A DNA stretch of 64,000 bases from Methanosarcina barkeri 3. GTDB taxonomy: Archaea > Halobacteriota > Methanosarcinia > Methanosarcinales > Methanosarcinaceae. Each line of letters opens with the position of its first letter. Within the stretch, counting starts at the first letter, position 1. Under the pieces are notes generated by a model. The model ran no database searches. It was not told the origin of the DNA and saw nothing but the letters and a program-made list of their open reading frames with translations. Below, in pieces: positions 1 through 9,790 of this stretch. A program made the translations under genes and the position numbers. The stretch is from positions 744,001-808,000 of the forward strand of contig NZ_CP009517.1 of NCBI RefSeq assembly GCF_000970305.1. The letters are read 5' to 3'.

Positions 1-375
1 TCTAGCTGATATGTGTTGCCTGCAAACACATATCTTTATTTTTTTGAAAAGCCAGAATATTTTTTATAATAATTTTATTATTTAGATATGTTAAAACGGA
101 AATTTTCAGAGTTTGGCTGTTTTAAAATTCTGTCTATAAAATTAGGAATCCCAGTTTTTTCGCATATTATGAAAAGGCTGCTCTCCTGCGTTGAGCGTAG
201 ATACGTTTACAGTCTAAAAAGTAAATCGACCTGTTTGCGGAAAGAAAATAAAAGCTATATTAAGCTAGAAAAGACTAGCTAGAAAGGACTGCTGAATAAG
301 AGAGGTATTAAAAAGTTAAAAAAGGTCAGGGAATTAAGTTTCCCTGATTAATTACTGATATAGTGCTGCCAAACT
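1..375. other. Intergenic region downstream of the CoA ligase gene
   Basis: AT-rich DNA with no gene I can support. A 64-codon open frame at 88-282 has no ribosome-binding site and an unremarkable composition, so I do not call it. The only clear element is the hairpin terminator next to the CoA ligase stop codon, listed separately. Confidence 0.5.
326..347 (-). terminator. Hairpin plus T-tract terminator for the CoA ligase gene
   Basis: A perfect inverted repeat, arms TCAGGGAA and TTCCCTGA with a 6-nt loop, lies 28 bases beyond the stop codon of the minus-strand CoA ligase gene. Read on the minus strand it is followed within two bases by a run of six T and then a second run of five T, as expected for a transcription termination site. 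Confidence 0.6.
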
Positions 376-1677
376 TTAGAGCTGCGGCCGCCTGTCGATA
401 ATTCTCTTTGCCTTTCCTGCGGTTCTTTCGATGCTGCCTTTCTCAAGGAGTTCGACATTTGTGCGGATATTCAGGACGGCTTTAAGTTCGTGCTGGACGT
501 AGTTCTGGACGGCTTTAAGGTCTTTAAGGTCGCCTGTAAAGGCATTATCTTCAAGTTCGACCTCAATTGTGAGTTCATCGAGCATGTGGTTGTTCCGGTC
601 AAGGATGAGCTGGAAGTGTTCGCCAACCTGTGGGATGCGGGAAATGACGTCCTGGATCTGCGAGGGGAAAACGTTGATGCCTCTTACGATCATCATGTCA
701 TCAGCCCTGCCCATGAGGCGGGAAATTCTTGTGGTTGTCCGGCCGCATTCGCATTCGGATTCAAGAAGCCTTGTCATGTCGCCTGTGCGGTATCGAACAT
801 TGCAGAAGCCTTCTTTGTTGATGGAAGTGAGAACAAGTTCGCCTTTTTCACCTTCTGAAACCTGTTCTCCGTTTTCATCAAGGACTTCGACAAGGAAGTT
901 GTCGTTCCAGATATGCAGGCCGTCCTGTTCCTGACATTCGAAACCGATTCCTGGTCCGAACATCTCAGACAGGCCATAACAGTCATAGGCTTTGAGGTTG
1001 AGACGCTTTTCAAGCTGCTTCCGAGTGTTTTCCGACCAGGGCTCACCGCCAAAGACGGCGGCTTTTAAGGAGAGCTTGTCTATAAGGTCAAGTTCTTCGG
1101 CCGTTTCGGCCAGGTAAAATGCATAAGAAGGTGTACAGTGGATTGCAGTTACGCCGAAGTCGATCATCATCTCGAGCTGCCGGGCGGTATTTCCGGTTGC
1201 AGCCGGCACGACCATTGCACCCATTCTTTCGACACCGTAATGGAAACCTATTCCTCCGGTAAAGAGCCCGTAATTCATTGAGTTCTGAATGGTGTCGCCT
1301 TTTGAAAGTCCAATCATTGTAAGGTCCCGAGCAATCAGGTCAGACCAGGTCTCAATATCCTTTGCCGTGTACCCGACGACTGTGGGCTTTCCGCTGGTTC
1401 CGGACGAGGCGTGGATACGTACTATCTCTTCTTTTTTGGCAGCGAAAAGCCCGAAAGGATAGTTGTCCCGAAGATCGGTTTTCCGCGTAAAAGGCAATTT
1501 ACGGACATCTTCGAGAGTCTTGATGTCCTCTGGAGTGACTCCGGCGGCTTTATAATTTTGCCTGTAGAAAGGAACATTGTCATAGACCAGTTTTACGCTT
1601 TGTTGAAGGCGTTTTAACTGTAATTTCTTCAGTTCTTCGGGATTCATTGTTTCGTATTTCGGCTGCCAGTATTTCAT
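376..1677 (-). CDS. PaaK-like phenylacetate-CoA ligase (coenzyme F390 synthetase-like)
   Basis: A 433-residue adenylate-forming enzyme of the PaaK/F390-synthetase family, expected to activate an aryl or other carboxylate with ATP to an acyl adenylate and then a CoA thioester in the cytoplasm. Visible signatures are the P-loop-like SSGTSGKP at about residues 91-98, YGLSEMFGPG near the middle, and the adenylation motif RTGDMT, followed by a PaaK C-terminal lid domain. Length matches the family (430-440). The start has a good SD (AAGAAGG) 8 bases upstream. It stands alone, without the small ACT-domain partner often found beside such genes in methanogens. The true substrate cannot be read from the sequence; an F390 (coenzyme F420 adenylylation) role is possible but unproven. 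Confidence 0.88.
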   Translation of the reverse strand: MKYWQPKYETMNPEELKKLQLKRLQQSVKLVYDNVPFYRQNYKAAGVTPEDIKTLEDVRKLPFTRKTDLRDNYPFGLFAAKKEEIVRIHASSGTSGKPTVVGYTAKDIETWSDLIARDLTMIGLSKGDTIQNSMNYGLFTGGIGFHYGVERMGAMVVPAATGNTARQLEMMIDFGVTAIHCTPSYAFYLAETAEELDLIDKLSLKAAVFGGEPWSENTRKQLEKRLNLKAYDCYGLSEMFGPGIGFECQEQDGLHIWNDNFLVEVLDENGEQVSEGEKGELVLTSINKEGFCNVRYRTGDMTRLLESECECGRTTTRISRLMGRADDMMIVRGINVFPSQIQDVISRIPQVGEHFQLILDRNNHMLDELTIEVELEDNAFTGDLKDLKAVQNYVQHELKAVLNIRTNVELLEKGSIERTAGKAKRIIDRRPQL

Positions 1678-2194
1678 TAACAGAACCTTCTTTTTTATTT
1701 ATGAAACCGTTCTCAGGTTGTAATTTTTAATGCATGAATGCCATGTTTCTACATGTCATGATATATTAAATAATCTAATGAGTAATATAAAACATTCGGA
1801 AAAATCAGGTGTACTGTAAACTTTTACGCATATAAATATTGTTGAGGGAAGGTGTTTGAGTTAGGAGATTCGAGAAGCCTTGATATTTGTTTGTAAAGGG
1901 GAAAGATTGAATGAATGAATGAATGAATGAATGAATGAATGAATGAATGTGAATTGACTTAGAAATTACTTAAAACTTAAAGAATTTTCGGTATCCTCTG
2001 AATGTGGATATTTTTAGAAGTATATCTGGTACATCAGAATATTTCAGATAGCATATAAAAAGCGACTGGAAGTTTAACTCCATTTTACCCCTTTCATTAT
2101 GTCTGCCAAGGATGATTGAAGCTTGTCTTTCAGTACAGTTTGATCTATACTTATCTTTCCGTACATTTTGATCTATATTCAGCATGTAAGGAGT
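1678..2194. other. Intergenic region with tetranucleotide repeat
   Basis: About 500 bases between divergently oriented genes. It should contain the promoters of the CoA ligase (minus) and the DUF3795 gene (plus). Apart from the TGAA microsatellite I see nothing else of note. Confidence 0.45.
1908..1949. repeat. TGAA tetranucleotide microsatellite
   Basis: Ten and a half perfect copies of TGAA in non-coding DNA between two divergent genes. Slippage at such a tract could vary in length between strains. Confidence 0.95.
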
Positions 2195-2599
2195 ATGATA
2201 TTATTGAATGAAACTATTTTCACTGCTCCCTGTGGAATAAATTGTTGCATTTGCATGGCTTACTTAAGGAAGAAAAATAAATGCCCAGGTTGTAGAATTG
2301 ATGTTAACAAACCTGTTACTCGAGTCATATGCAAAATAAAAACATGTGAAGCTTTAACAAAAAACAAATTAACATTTTGTTTTGAATGTGAATGTTTTCC
2401 TTGCAATAATCTAAGACATTTGGATAAAAGATATCGTACCAGATACAATATGAGTGTGATTGAGAACCTTGAAAATATTAAAAAACTCGGTATAGAGGAA
2501 TTTCTAAGAAATGAAAAAATAAGATGGACATGTATCGAATGCGGCGGCACAATTTGTGTTCATAAAGGCAGTTGCTATGGCTGTGGGAGAAAGACTTGA
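2195..2599 (+). CDS. Cysteine-rich DUF3795-type protein
   Basis: A cysteine-rich protein of about 134 residues with the N-terminal signature APCGINCCICMAYL followed by CPGC, then further Cys pairs (CEALT..CFECECFPC) and a C-terminal CIECGG...CYGCG zinc-ribbon-like pattern. This matches the DUF3795 type of small metal-binding proteins; function unknown. I chose ATG 2195, preceded by GGAG at 2190-2193 but with very short spacing; TTG 2204 or an upstream TTG at 2168 are alternatives. A degenerate copy of its 3' end lies at 5757-5850, upstream of a degenerate copy of the next gene, so the two genes were duplicated as a block. Confidence 0.75.
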   Translation: MILLNETIFTAPCGINCCICMAYLRKKNKCPGCRIDVNKPVTRVICKIKTCEALTKNKLTFCFECECFPCNNLRHLDKRYRTRYNMSVIENLENIKKLGIEEFLRNEKIRWTCIECGGTICVHKGSCYGCGRKT

Positions 2600-2779
2600 A
2601 TTGAAAATTTTATCACTGGGAGTTTTATAAACTCTAGTTATCATATGCCATCGCCCAAAATTATCAAATGTTATCGTCCACATCAATTGCTTGAACTTCC
2701 AATATTTATCATGTACTATAAGTAAACTTTTCATACCGGTGTGTAAATATAAGCTACTTAAATAAAATAAGAGGGACTA

Positions 2780-3397
2780 ATGGAATTGGCTTCATCCAAA
2801 ATTACTTCTGTTTTTTCTCTGGTAGCATTTGCAGTTATTCACAGTCTGACTGCGAGCCTGCCCTTCAAACGCCTCCTCATGCGAGGCCTGGGTTCCAGGA
2901 TAGACAGGTTGTATCTGCCTGCATATAGCCTTATTGCGATACTGACTATATTGCCGCTCATTTATCTGCTTTATAAAAATCCGGGGCGAATTCTCTACAG
3001 AATACCTTCTCCCTGGCGCTGGCTGATGGTCGGCGGGCAGTTAATTGCTGCGCTTATTGCCCCTAGAGCTTTCCGAGATGCACCTCACAGATTCAAAATA
3101 CGTTCACAGCTCTCCGCGCTACAGACTCCTGAAGCAGGCTCCCTTAATATCCGGGGCATTTACCGATGGATAAGGGATCCCTTTCTGCTCTCAGGCCTGG
3201 TATTGATATGGTTAACTCCTATTATGACTGTCAATCTGCTTATCATATACCTTTTGACAACGATATACCTGTTTCTTGGGTCCCTTCACTGGGAAACAAG
3301 ACTGGTTGCACAGTTTGGTGACGAATATCGTGAATACCAAAAGCGGGTTCACAGGATAATTCCCGGATTAAGGGAAAGCGTTAAACCCGGACTTTAG
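2780..3397 (+). CDS. NnrU/isoprenylcysteine methyltransferase-like membrane protein
   Basis: A 205-residue integral membrane protein with five or six hydrophobic segments. The C-terminal part has the ICMT/PEMT-like pattern: IRDPFLLSGLVLIW, then HWETRLVAQFGDEYREYQKR, which in that superfamily forms the SAM-binding end of small membrane methyltransferases. NnrU-like proteins share this fold, so either name fits. The start ATG follows AGAGGGA with proper spacing. It lies 180 bases after the DUF3795 gene; a frameshifted remnant of it sits at 5949-6235. The substrate is unknown. Confidence 0.7.
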   Translation: MELASSKITSVFSLVAFAVIHSLTASLPFKRLLMRGLGSRIDRLYLPAYSLIAILTILPLIYLLYKNPGRILYRIPSPWRWLMVGGQLIAALIAPRAFRDAPHRFKIRSQLSALQTPEAGSLNIRGIYRWIRDPFLLSGLVLIWLTPIMTVNLLIIYLLTTIYLFLGSLHWETRLVAQFGDEYREYQKRVHRIIPGLRESVKPGL

Positions 3398-3969
3398 AGA
3401 TATTTGTGAAATAGTCCTCTCAGTATTGAAAAATGTATAGTGCCTGAAGTGCAATAGTCAGAAAAGACAATTAAAACTACTGCATTTTTCGAGCTTTCGT
3501 GACTTATAGATTTATTTCACTCCTATAGTGAGAATAGTAAATATAACCCAATATCCCTGGCAAGACAGACTATTGTATGTCAAGTTAGGATATTATGCAG
3601 CAATGCGGAATATTATAAGACAAGTTAGACTACTGTATCTAACATAATACATTGGGGAAAATCACAAAAAAACTATTATAGCAATGAACCCGGAAAGGTC
3701 TGGACTGAATCGTCCTTTGACGAGGCAGATAACTTAATTAGGATGCTCAATAAGATGTTTGGCAATAACGATTTTATGTGTTGAAAATCATTGTCCAGTA
3801 AGACATTTTTTAAAATTCTTATATTTATTTTGATCTTGTCCTCTTTTGTAGCTTTTTGTGATATATAGAACTTGAACCAAAAAGTTATTAAGTACGCCTA
3901 ATCAACAAATATAATTAACAAAACAATATAACTTTATATATTTATTTGTCAATTTTTTATTGTGATAAC
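3398..3969. other. Intergenic region with an orphan reading-frame fragment
   Basis: Non-coding apart from an open frame without a usable start at 3629-3784 (51 codons before the stop). Its translation, containing GKVWTESSFDEADNLIRM, has the composition of real protein, so it may be the 3' end of a lost gene. I do not recognise it. The stretch 3575-3630 has imperfect repeats of CAAGTTAG(A/G). Confidence 0.35.
3933..3940 (+). promoter_or_regulatory. TATA box for the 98-residue-region membrane protein gene
   Basis: TTTATATA sits about 33 bases before ATG 3970. Archaeal transcription starts roughly 25 bases after the TATA centre, so the mRNA would have a leader of under 10 bases. This agrees with the absence of an SD sequence in front of that ATG. 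Confidence 0.45.
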
Positions 3970-4242
3970 ATGGAAAAAAAAGATTATCCCAAAGAAACCA
4001 AGCAAGATAAAGCTACATTACTGATAAATGTCACCAAATATATTACTAGTCTTCTTTTTTTGTTTGCAGGCTTATTATGCCTGCATATTGGTGAAACTCT
4101 TGCAGGAGTGTGTTCAATTATGATGGGAATTACATCTATTCCTTTAATTGCAAATGCTATAAAAAAGAAAGTCGGTGCATCAGGTTCCCTTCTTCTGACA
4201 ATTTTAATTGCTATTTGCCTGTTGCGATGGGTATCACAGTAG
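3970..4242 (+). CDS. Small membrane protein of unknown function
   Basis: A 90-residue protein with a charged, hydrophilic N-terminus of about 17 residues and three hydrophobic segments (TKYITSLLFLFAGLLCL, a central one around AGVCSIMMGITSIPLIA, and a C-terminal one, LLLTILIAICLL). I do not recognise a family. I chose ATG 3970 over a TTG at 3946 because a TATA box lies at the right distance for a nearly leaderless mRNA starting just upstream of it. Confidence 0.55.
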   Translation: MEKKDYPKETKQDKATLLINVTKYITSLLFLFAGLLCLHIGETLAGVCSIMMGITSIPLIANAIKKKVGASGSLLLTILIAICLLRWVSQ

Positions 4243-5197
4243 ATTGCATTTGATCTTGCAGTAAATAGCAGTGAGAATTAGTTGAAAGGTAACTCTTCGG
4301 ACCCGGATTCAAGACTAACAAAGTTTTCTTCAATGGCTTTTAAAAAATACTCTAAAAATCTCGAATAAGCTTAGGAAAGTAGTAAGACAATAGATTCAGT
4401 TATTATCTTACTTCACTTCTTCCATCATTATTAATGTGAAGCTCGCATCCATTAACATGCATACCTATGTATATACATCCGACAACAGAAGTTTCATTTT
4501 TTACTCCTGATTTTGAGTCTTAATTTGTAGCTCCAAATACAGAATTTAAGGGTCATCTGTCTATCAGCTTTTCATTTGTAATTTTGACTTTATCCCTAAT
4601 TTTAGGGAAATATTTGAGTTTTCCTTATTTCCTACATTTCTTAGGCTAGTCTCAGAACAGGACTCTCCATCTAAGTGTGTTGGGAGCATGAATGTGTGTT
4701 AGAGTAGATTCGGAGGACTGATGAGAGGCAAGGAGGTCTGTTGAGAAGCTCAGCTTCGATGCTGTGTAATGACCATACCCACATTCCTAAAATTGATAGA
4801 GTTCAGGTAAATTGCAGATATTTAGTCGGCTCTTGCTGAAAATAAAATTGAGTGCGTCCGTTTGGATTTAAGGGGCAGGGTACTCCTGGCTCCTGGCATT
4901 CCTAGAAAAATAAAAAAATTTTTGTAAAAATTTCTGTTGCATTAACTTCTTATGACCCTTATTTTTTTGCTTATAGCAACTAAAGACATTAATAAAGGAA
5001 CTTACACTGTTTTCATGTTTTATACGGGAAAATAAAGCTTTATCAAGCTTTAAACTCGCATCTAAATTTTTATTTAATTCTCTGAAAATAAGTATACTTA
5101 TATTTTAATTTACCCTGTGATTTTTGAGTAAATTTATTCTGTTGTTTTGGTTAGGGGTGTACTAACCAAACTATGGATACAAATAGGAGGAAATTAT
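4243..5197. other. Long intergenic region without recognisable genes
   Basis: About 950 bases with stop codons in all frames and no tRNA-like fold that I can see. Short palindromes such as GAAGCTCAGCTTC near 4745 occur, but nothing is convincing. It should contain the promoter of the PKD-like secreted protein gene. Confidence 0.45.
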
Positions 5198-5626
5198 ATG
5201 AAAAATAATGGAAAATTTATGTGGAAAATGGCAATATCTGTTTTCACTATATTAATGATGTTGACTTTATTGTCTACAGCAGCCTCTGCATCAGTCTATA
5301 CATACAAAACTCCCCTTGGTGCAGGAACTCCTCCGGCAACACAACGTCTAACCGGTGGAGGTAATTGCATTGATTATACTGCAGTAGCCGCTTCATGTAC
5401 TGATTCGCGACTAGTACGATTCAAAGACCTGTCAAAAGGTAAAGAGACATATATCAGATGGGACTTTGGAGATGGAACCTGTCTACAAGGAACAAAAATT
5501 ACCCCGGCATTAAAAAATCCGGTACACAAGTTTTCAAAAAAGGGTTGCTATATTAGCTGTCTGACTATCAAGTGTACTAATTATAAGTGGAAGTTGTGGG
5601 TTCATAAGACCGTGGTTGTTAAATAA
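5198..5626 (+). CDS. Secreted PKD-domain protein
   Basis: A 142-residue protein with an N-terminal signal peptide (basic stretch, then a hydrophobic core, then an Ala-rich AASASV cleavage region at about residue 30) and one PKD-like beta-sandwich domain. The diagnostic PKD patterns are FKDLSKGKETYIRWDFGDG and NPVHKFSKKGCY. Several Cys residues in the domain could form disulfides. PKD domains are common in Methanosarcina surface and S-layer-associated proteins. Start: ATG 5198 has an excellent SD (AGGAGG) 6-7 bases upstream; an upstream in-frame start at 5147 lacks one. The protein is very short for a cell-surface protein, so it is probably a free exoprotein. Confidence 0.8.
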   Translation: MKNNGKFMWKMAISVFTILMMLTLLSTAASASVYTYKTPLGAGTPPATQRLTGGGNCIDYTAVAASCTDSRLVRFKDLSKGKETYIRWDFGDGTCLQGTKITPALKNPVHKFSKKGCYISCLTIKCTNYKWKLWVHKTVVVK

Positions 5627-5756
5627 TTAAAAAAGTTGTAAGTTGACTTGGTTAAAAGTTGACTTATCACTTTTAATTTATACCCTTTGTTTTATACTGT
5701 TTCTGTAATAGTTATCCAAAACAAATAACCTCAAAAACTCCTCATAGTTTCCAACT

Positions 5757-5850
5757 GGGATTTCTAAGAAATGAAAAATAAAGATGTACATACCCGAGTG
5801 TGGTGGTACAGCGTTTTTTAAATGCAATTGTTATAGCTGTAGGAGAAAAC
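5757..5850 (+). pseudogene. Fossil 3' end of a DUF3795 gene copy
   Basis: This stretch aligns with the last 100 bases of the intact DUF3795 gene at 2497-2599: both contain TTTCTAAGAAATGAAAAA, a GAATGCGGCGG/GAGTGTGGTGG zinc-ribbon coding stretch, and a TATRGCTGTRGGAGAAA end. Indels destroy the frame. Confidence 0.75.
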
Positions 5851-5948
5851 CTAATATTTTTAAAACGTGCAAGTAAAATTTTAAAACGTGTAAATAAATT
5901 TTTTCATTATTAGTACGGAGACACCGTTTATTAAATAAAAATGATTAC

Positions 5949-6235
5949 TTGAAGTTGCTTTGTCTGCAATTGCCCCTGTTTTATCTCAAGTAGCATTCGC
6001 AGTTATCTACAGCCTGACTTCAAGCCTGCTCTTTAAGTGCTTTTTACGAAGACCTGATTTCCTGGACAGATTAATTTCATTTTCCGGTTACACCATCTTT
6101 GCAGGGTTGACGATTTACCGTTCGACTATCGCTCTATAAAAAACAGGAATGAATTCCCTACAAATTACTTTCATATATATTTTCAGTCTGGCTCTTGCTG
6201 ATGGTTCACAGCAGTTATTGCTGCTATCACTTAGG
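5949..6235 (+). pseudogene. Fossil copy of the NnrU-like gene
   Basis: The sequence aligns over about 290 bases with the 5' half of the intact membrane methyltransferase-like gene at 2780-3070 (for example TAGCATTCGCAGTTATC against TAGCATTTGCAGTTATT, and CTGGCTCTTGCTGATGG against CTGGCGCTGGCTGATGG). The ATG is replaced by TTG, a frameshift follows in the first dozen codons, and the 3' half is missing. Confidence 0.8.
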
Positions 6236-6699
<464 letters not shown>

Positions 6700-7030
6700 T
6701 TAAAAATTTCAACATAAAGAAACCTGTAGGAAGGCCTTCCAAAGTGACAGCTGATGCAATGTATGATGCGGCTAAAATTAGAAAATATAACAGGAAAAGA
6801 GGAATAAAGTCCAATATACCAATAAATAAAAGAAATAGGACGAAAATGAAGAGAGAAAGACCAATAAAGGTTGATCAGGAAGACTATAAAAGTAAAAGCA
6901 TAGTAGAAAGGTTTTTAGCTGGATAGAGTCATGCAAGAAAGTATTACCAAGATACGAAATTAAAAACAAATCATATTTAGGAATTGTAACGGTAGCAGCA
7001 ATAATTAGAGTAGATGAGCTTTTGGGATAG
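6700..7030 (+). pseudogene. Remnant of an IS5-type transposase C-terminus
   Basis: The frame starting near 6700 reads GRPSKVTADAMYDAAKIRKY...GIKSNIPINKRNR, and after a one-base shift near 6918 continues WIESCKKVLPRYEIK...YLGIVTVAAIIRVDELLG to a stop at 7028-7030. This layout (D-A-x-YD, then NIP-N-R, then SxxERF-WIE with the catalytic Glu region) is typical of the C-terminal third of IS5-group DDE transposases. The N-terminal two thirds and the element ends are missing. The region marks an old insertion in this decayed interval. Confidence 0.75.
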
Positions 7031-7047
7031 GCTCTATAGTCAGAAAA

Positions 7048-8172
7048 TTATTTTTCAAATAGTTTTACAACTTCTTTTAACATTTCTTTTATTGGTGTCT
7101 TCTGAGGGCATTTCTCTTCACATTGTCCGCACTCCGTACAGTTTGAAGCCTTACCTTCAAGCCCGCTATATAGTACTTTTTCTTCTTCTACCCTGCCAAA
7201 CATCTCGGCGTTGTTCAGGTATTTAAAGCTCTCTGGAATGTTTACTCCTGATGGGCAAGGCATGCAGTAGTGACAGCCAGTACAATAAACTCTTGTTTTT
7301 GATCTATAGATTTCTTTTACTCTGGAAATCAGTTTTTTCTCCTCTCCTGTCAAAGAACCGGAAAAACCTTTTTCTGCAAACTCTATGTTATTTTTTACCT
7401 GCTCTATATCTGACATTCCACTGAGAACGACGTTTATTTCCGGGTAGTCCCAGAGATATTGAAAACCCCATTCTACAGGACTTCTTTTCTTTTCTGCAGA
7501 ATCCCAGATATTTTGGATCTCTTGAGGACTTGAAACAAGATAACCCCCACGCAAAGGCTCCATAATAACAACTCCAAGATTCTTTGAGGCTGCGTACATC
7601 AGTCCCTCTTTTCCTGCCTGGAAATTTTCATCCATGAAATTGTACTGGATCTGGCATATATCCCATGGATAAGAGTCAACGATTTCTTTAAACAAGTTCA
7701 GGTTATCGTGAAAAGAGAAACCTGTATATTTTATTCTTCCATCTTTAATAGCAGAATTAAGGAAATCGAAAACATCGTGTTTTTTTACAAGAGACCAGAA
7801 GTCCCTGTTTAATGCGTGAAGAAGATAAAAGTCTATGTAATCAGTCCTGAGCTTCTCGAGCTGTTCATTTAAGTAGCGGTCCATATCCTCTCTGCTTGTG
7901 ATAAGCCAGCTTGGAAGTTTTGTTGCCAGATACACCTTTTCTCTGTAACCGTCTCGGAGTGCTTTCCCAATAACGAGTTCGCTCATACCCCCATGATACG
8001 GATAGGCAGTATCAATATAATTGATACCATGATCTATAGCATAACGAATCATATGTACGGCTTTTTCGTCGTCTACTTTTGAGTCATCACCCTCAAGAGT
8101 AGGAAGCCGCATAGTGCCAAACCCCAGTATTGAAGCCATTTTATCCGTTTGGCCAAGCCTTCGGTATAACAT
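7048..8172 (-). CDS. Aldo/keto reductase with C-terminal 4Fe-4S domain
   Basis: A 374-residue oxidoreductase. The N-terminal 270 residues form an aldo/keto reductase TIM barrel: the start RRLGQTDKMASILGFGTMRL, the catalytic set in NYIDTAYPYHGG (Asp, Tyr), LATKLPSW (Lys) and DFYLLHALN (His), and a CMPCPSGVNIP region after the barrel. The C-terminal 90 residues carry two cysteine clusters, CTGCHYCMPCP and CTECGQCEEKCP, expected to bind iron-sulfur clusters. Such proteins probably couple NAD(P)H- or ferredoxin-linked redox chemistry; the substrate is not known. The start ATG at 8172 lies close to a stop-free but otherwise ordinary leader, and the gene stands alone. Confidence 0.9.
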   Translation of the reverse strand: MLYRRLGQTDKMASILGFGTMRLPTLEGDDSKVDDEKAVHMIRYAIDHGINYIDTAYPYHGGMSELVIGKALRDGYREKVYLATKLPSWLITSREDMDRYLNEQLEKLRTDYIDFYLLHALNRDFWSLVKKHDVFDFLNSAIKDGRIKYTGFSFHDNLNLFKEIVDSYPWDICQIQYNFMDENFQAGKEGLMYAASKNLGVVIMEPLRGGYLVSSPQEIQNIWDSAEKKRSPVEWGFQYLWDYPEINVVLSGMSDIEQVKNNIEFAEKGFSGSLTGEEKKLISRVKEIYRSKTRVYCTGCHYCMPCPSGVNIPESFKYLNNAEMFGRVEEEKVLYSGLEGKASNCTECGQCEEKCPQKTPIKEMLKEVVKLFEK

Positions 8173-8260
8173 CTATATTTACCCCCCGATATAAATATCC
8201 TAAGTCCTTTCCGATTTATTTATGTCATTTTTTTAGTAGCCTGACAATATATTTTTGTGA

Positions 8261-8337
8261 TATGAGTGTTTCATGCAGTATGATTACTTTATGCAGTATG
8301 AGTACTTTATGCAATATGAGTATTTTAGCGATATGAA
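8261..8337. repeat. Imperfect 18-bp tandem repeat
   Basis: Roughly four imperfect copies of a unit like TATGAGTACTTTATGCAG in the leader of the aldo/keto reductase gene. Copies differ by a few substitutions. No coding function is evident. Confidence 0.75.
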
Positions 8338-8517
8338 TAAGAAGCAGTGATTTTATACGCTATTTAAGATAATAATGTCGTTTTTATAGATATTATTATC
8401 CTACCTTAATCAACAAAGAAAGCAGGAAGACGTTTTAGATAAAAGCTATTCGAGTATCAAATAATATAGATGAACTAAATAATTAACTTTCACTTGTAGA
8501 TTGTATTTTAAATATAT

Positions 8518-9498
8518 TTACCGCAAGGATACTGTTCTTCCGAATAAAAGTTGAGAAAAAGCTGGAAAGTTTGTTTCAATCATTGTTGAGACAATTGTGC
8601 TGATTAATAGTTTTTTATATGATAATTTGATGTCTTTTCTGATTAGAAGATTCAAAGCTAGGTTTTTGTCACCAGCTTCTACGTTATGTTTTGCTGTACA
8701 CATCTCAACGAATTTCAAATACTCTTCAAAATCTTTTACAATTTCAGGTGACACATTACCAAGCTTTAGAGCCTCTTTACCAGTATTTAAAAGAGGATGT
8801 CCCTTTACAGGCTTTCTTCTGTATGCAGCACTATTGACAACGTTTTGATAATATACAGCACATACCTGGCTACTGTATGCAAACGGATATTTCAGGGCAA
8901 TTCTACCCCACATATCAATATCTTCTCCCCACCAGAACCCGGTCTGAAAGCCTCCAATTTCTAAAAATATTTTTTTAGGAACTGTTACCGAAGATGTATA
9001 AAAGATATCTTTATGTGAGATATCTTTCAGGTTTACTTTAAAAAAGTTTAATATTAATCCTTCGTCTGGAATAAGCTTCCTTAACTCTTTGTCCTTATCC
9101 ATTAATACGTTATCAATAAACTCAGTTTTCAATGAAGTTGCATACAGGCCTGCATATGGATATTTTTCTCTCAGCCTCAGAATTGTCTCAAGATAATCTG
9201 GCATCCATTCGTCATCCGCATCCAGAAAGGCTATAAGTTCGGATTTAGCTTCATTAATACCTCTATTACGAGCTACTGAAACACCTGCATTTTTTTGGTT
9301 GATCAATCGAATTCTGGCATCACTGAAACTCTTTACCACGTCTGCACTTTTATCTGTTGATCCGTCATTTACCACAATTATCTCAAAATCCTGAACTGTT
9401 TGGTTTATAACAGAATCTAGTGCTCTCTTGATATGTGGCTCTTTATTATAAAGAGGGATAACAACTGAAAACTTAATCAGAATTTCGCCTCCTTTCAA
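8518..9498 (-). CDS. Family 2 glycosyltransferase
   Basis: A protein of about 320 residues with a GT-A fold N-terminus: FSVVIPLYNKEPHIKRALDSV, NDGSTDKS and the metal/nucleotide-sugar motif FLDADDEW at about residue 95. It should transfer a sugar from a nucleotide donor to a glycan or lipid on the cytoplasmic side of the membrane. The last 120 residues are variable, as in GT2 enzymes with acceptor-specific tails. The start is uncertain: the frame opens with TTG 9498, but a strong SD (AAAGGAGG) lies just inside that frame and points to a start 5-8 bases later, where only ATT, CTG or ATT codons are available. No polysaccharide cluster surrounds it. Confidence 0.85.
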   Translation of the reverse strand: MKGGEILIKFSVVIPLYNKEPHIKRALDSVINQTVQDFEIIVVNDGSTDKSADVVKSFSDARIRLINQKNAGVSVARNRGINEAKSELIAFLDADDEWMPDYLETILRLREKYPYAGLYATSLKTEFIDNVLMDKDKELRKLIPDEGLILNFFKVNLKDISHKDIFYTSSVTVPKKIFLEIGGFQTGFWWGEDIDMWGRIALKYPFAYSSQVCAVYYQNVVNSAAYRRKPVKGHPLLNTGKEALKLGNVSPEIVKDFEEYLKFVEMCTAKHNVEAGDKNLALNLLIRKDIKLSYKKLLISTIVSTMIETNFPAFSQLLFGRTVSLR

Positions 9499-9790
9499 AA
9501 CTCAGTTACACTAACTTTTGAGGAAGAGAAAGATAGTTCACTTCTACAATTTGGAAAGACTGCAGTAGCCTTATTTTCTAAAAACTACTAATAGCAGTTT
9601 TCCTTTAGAAAAAGAATTACTTAAAGCCTATGTGAAAATATTGTGACCTTATGTAAAAGCAATGGTCTTACGTAAAAACAATCACGTAAGAACTATAGGT
9701 AACATAACTTTTACTTGTCAATATTTACTTCTCGAATAGGCTTTTAACGGAAAGAAATCCGAAATTAAATATATAAGTTTTGGATATCCT

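Noticed and set aside
88-282. 64-codon ORF at the window start
   Set aside because: No SD or recognisable composition. It could be a real small gene but I have no support for it.
2504-2734. 76-codon minus-strand ORF
   Set aside because: Antisense shadow over the end of the Cys-rich DUF3795-type gene; composition and motifs favour the plus strand.
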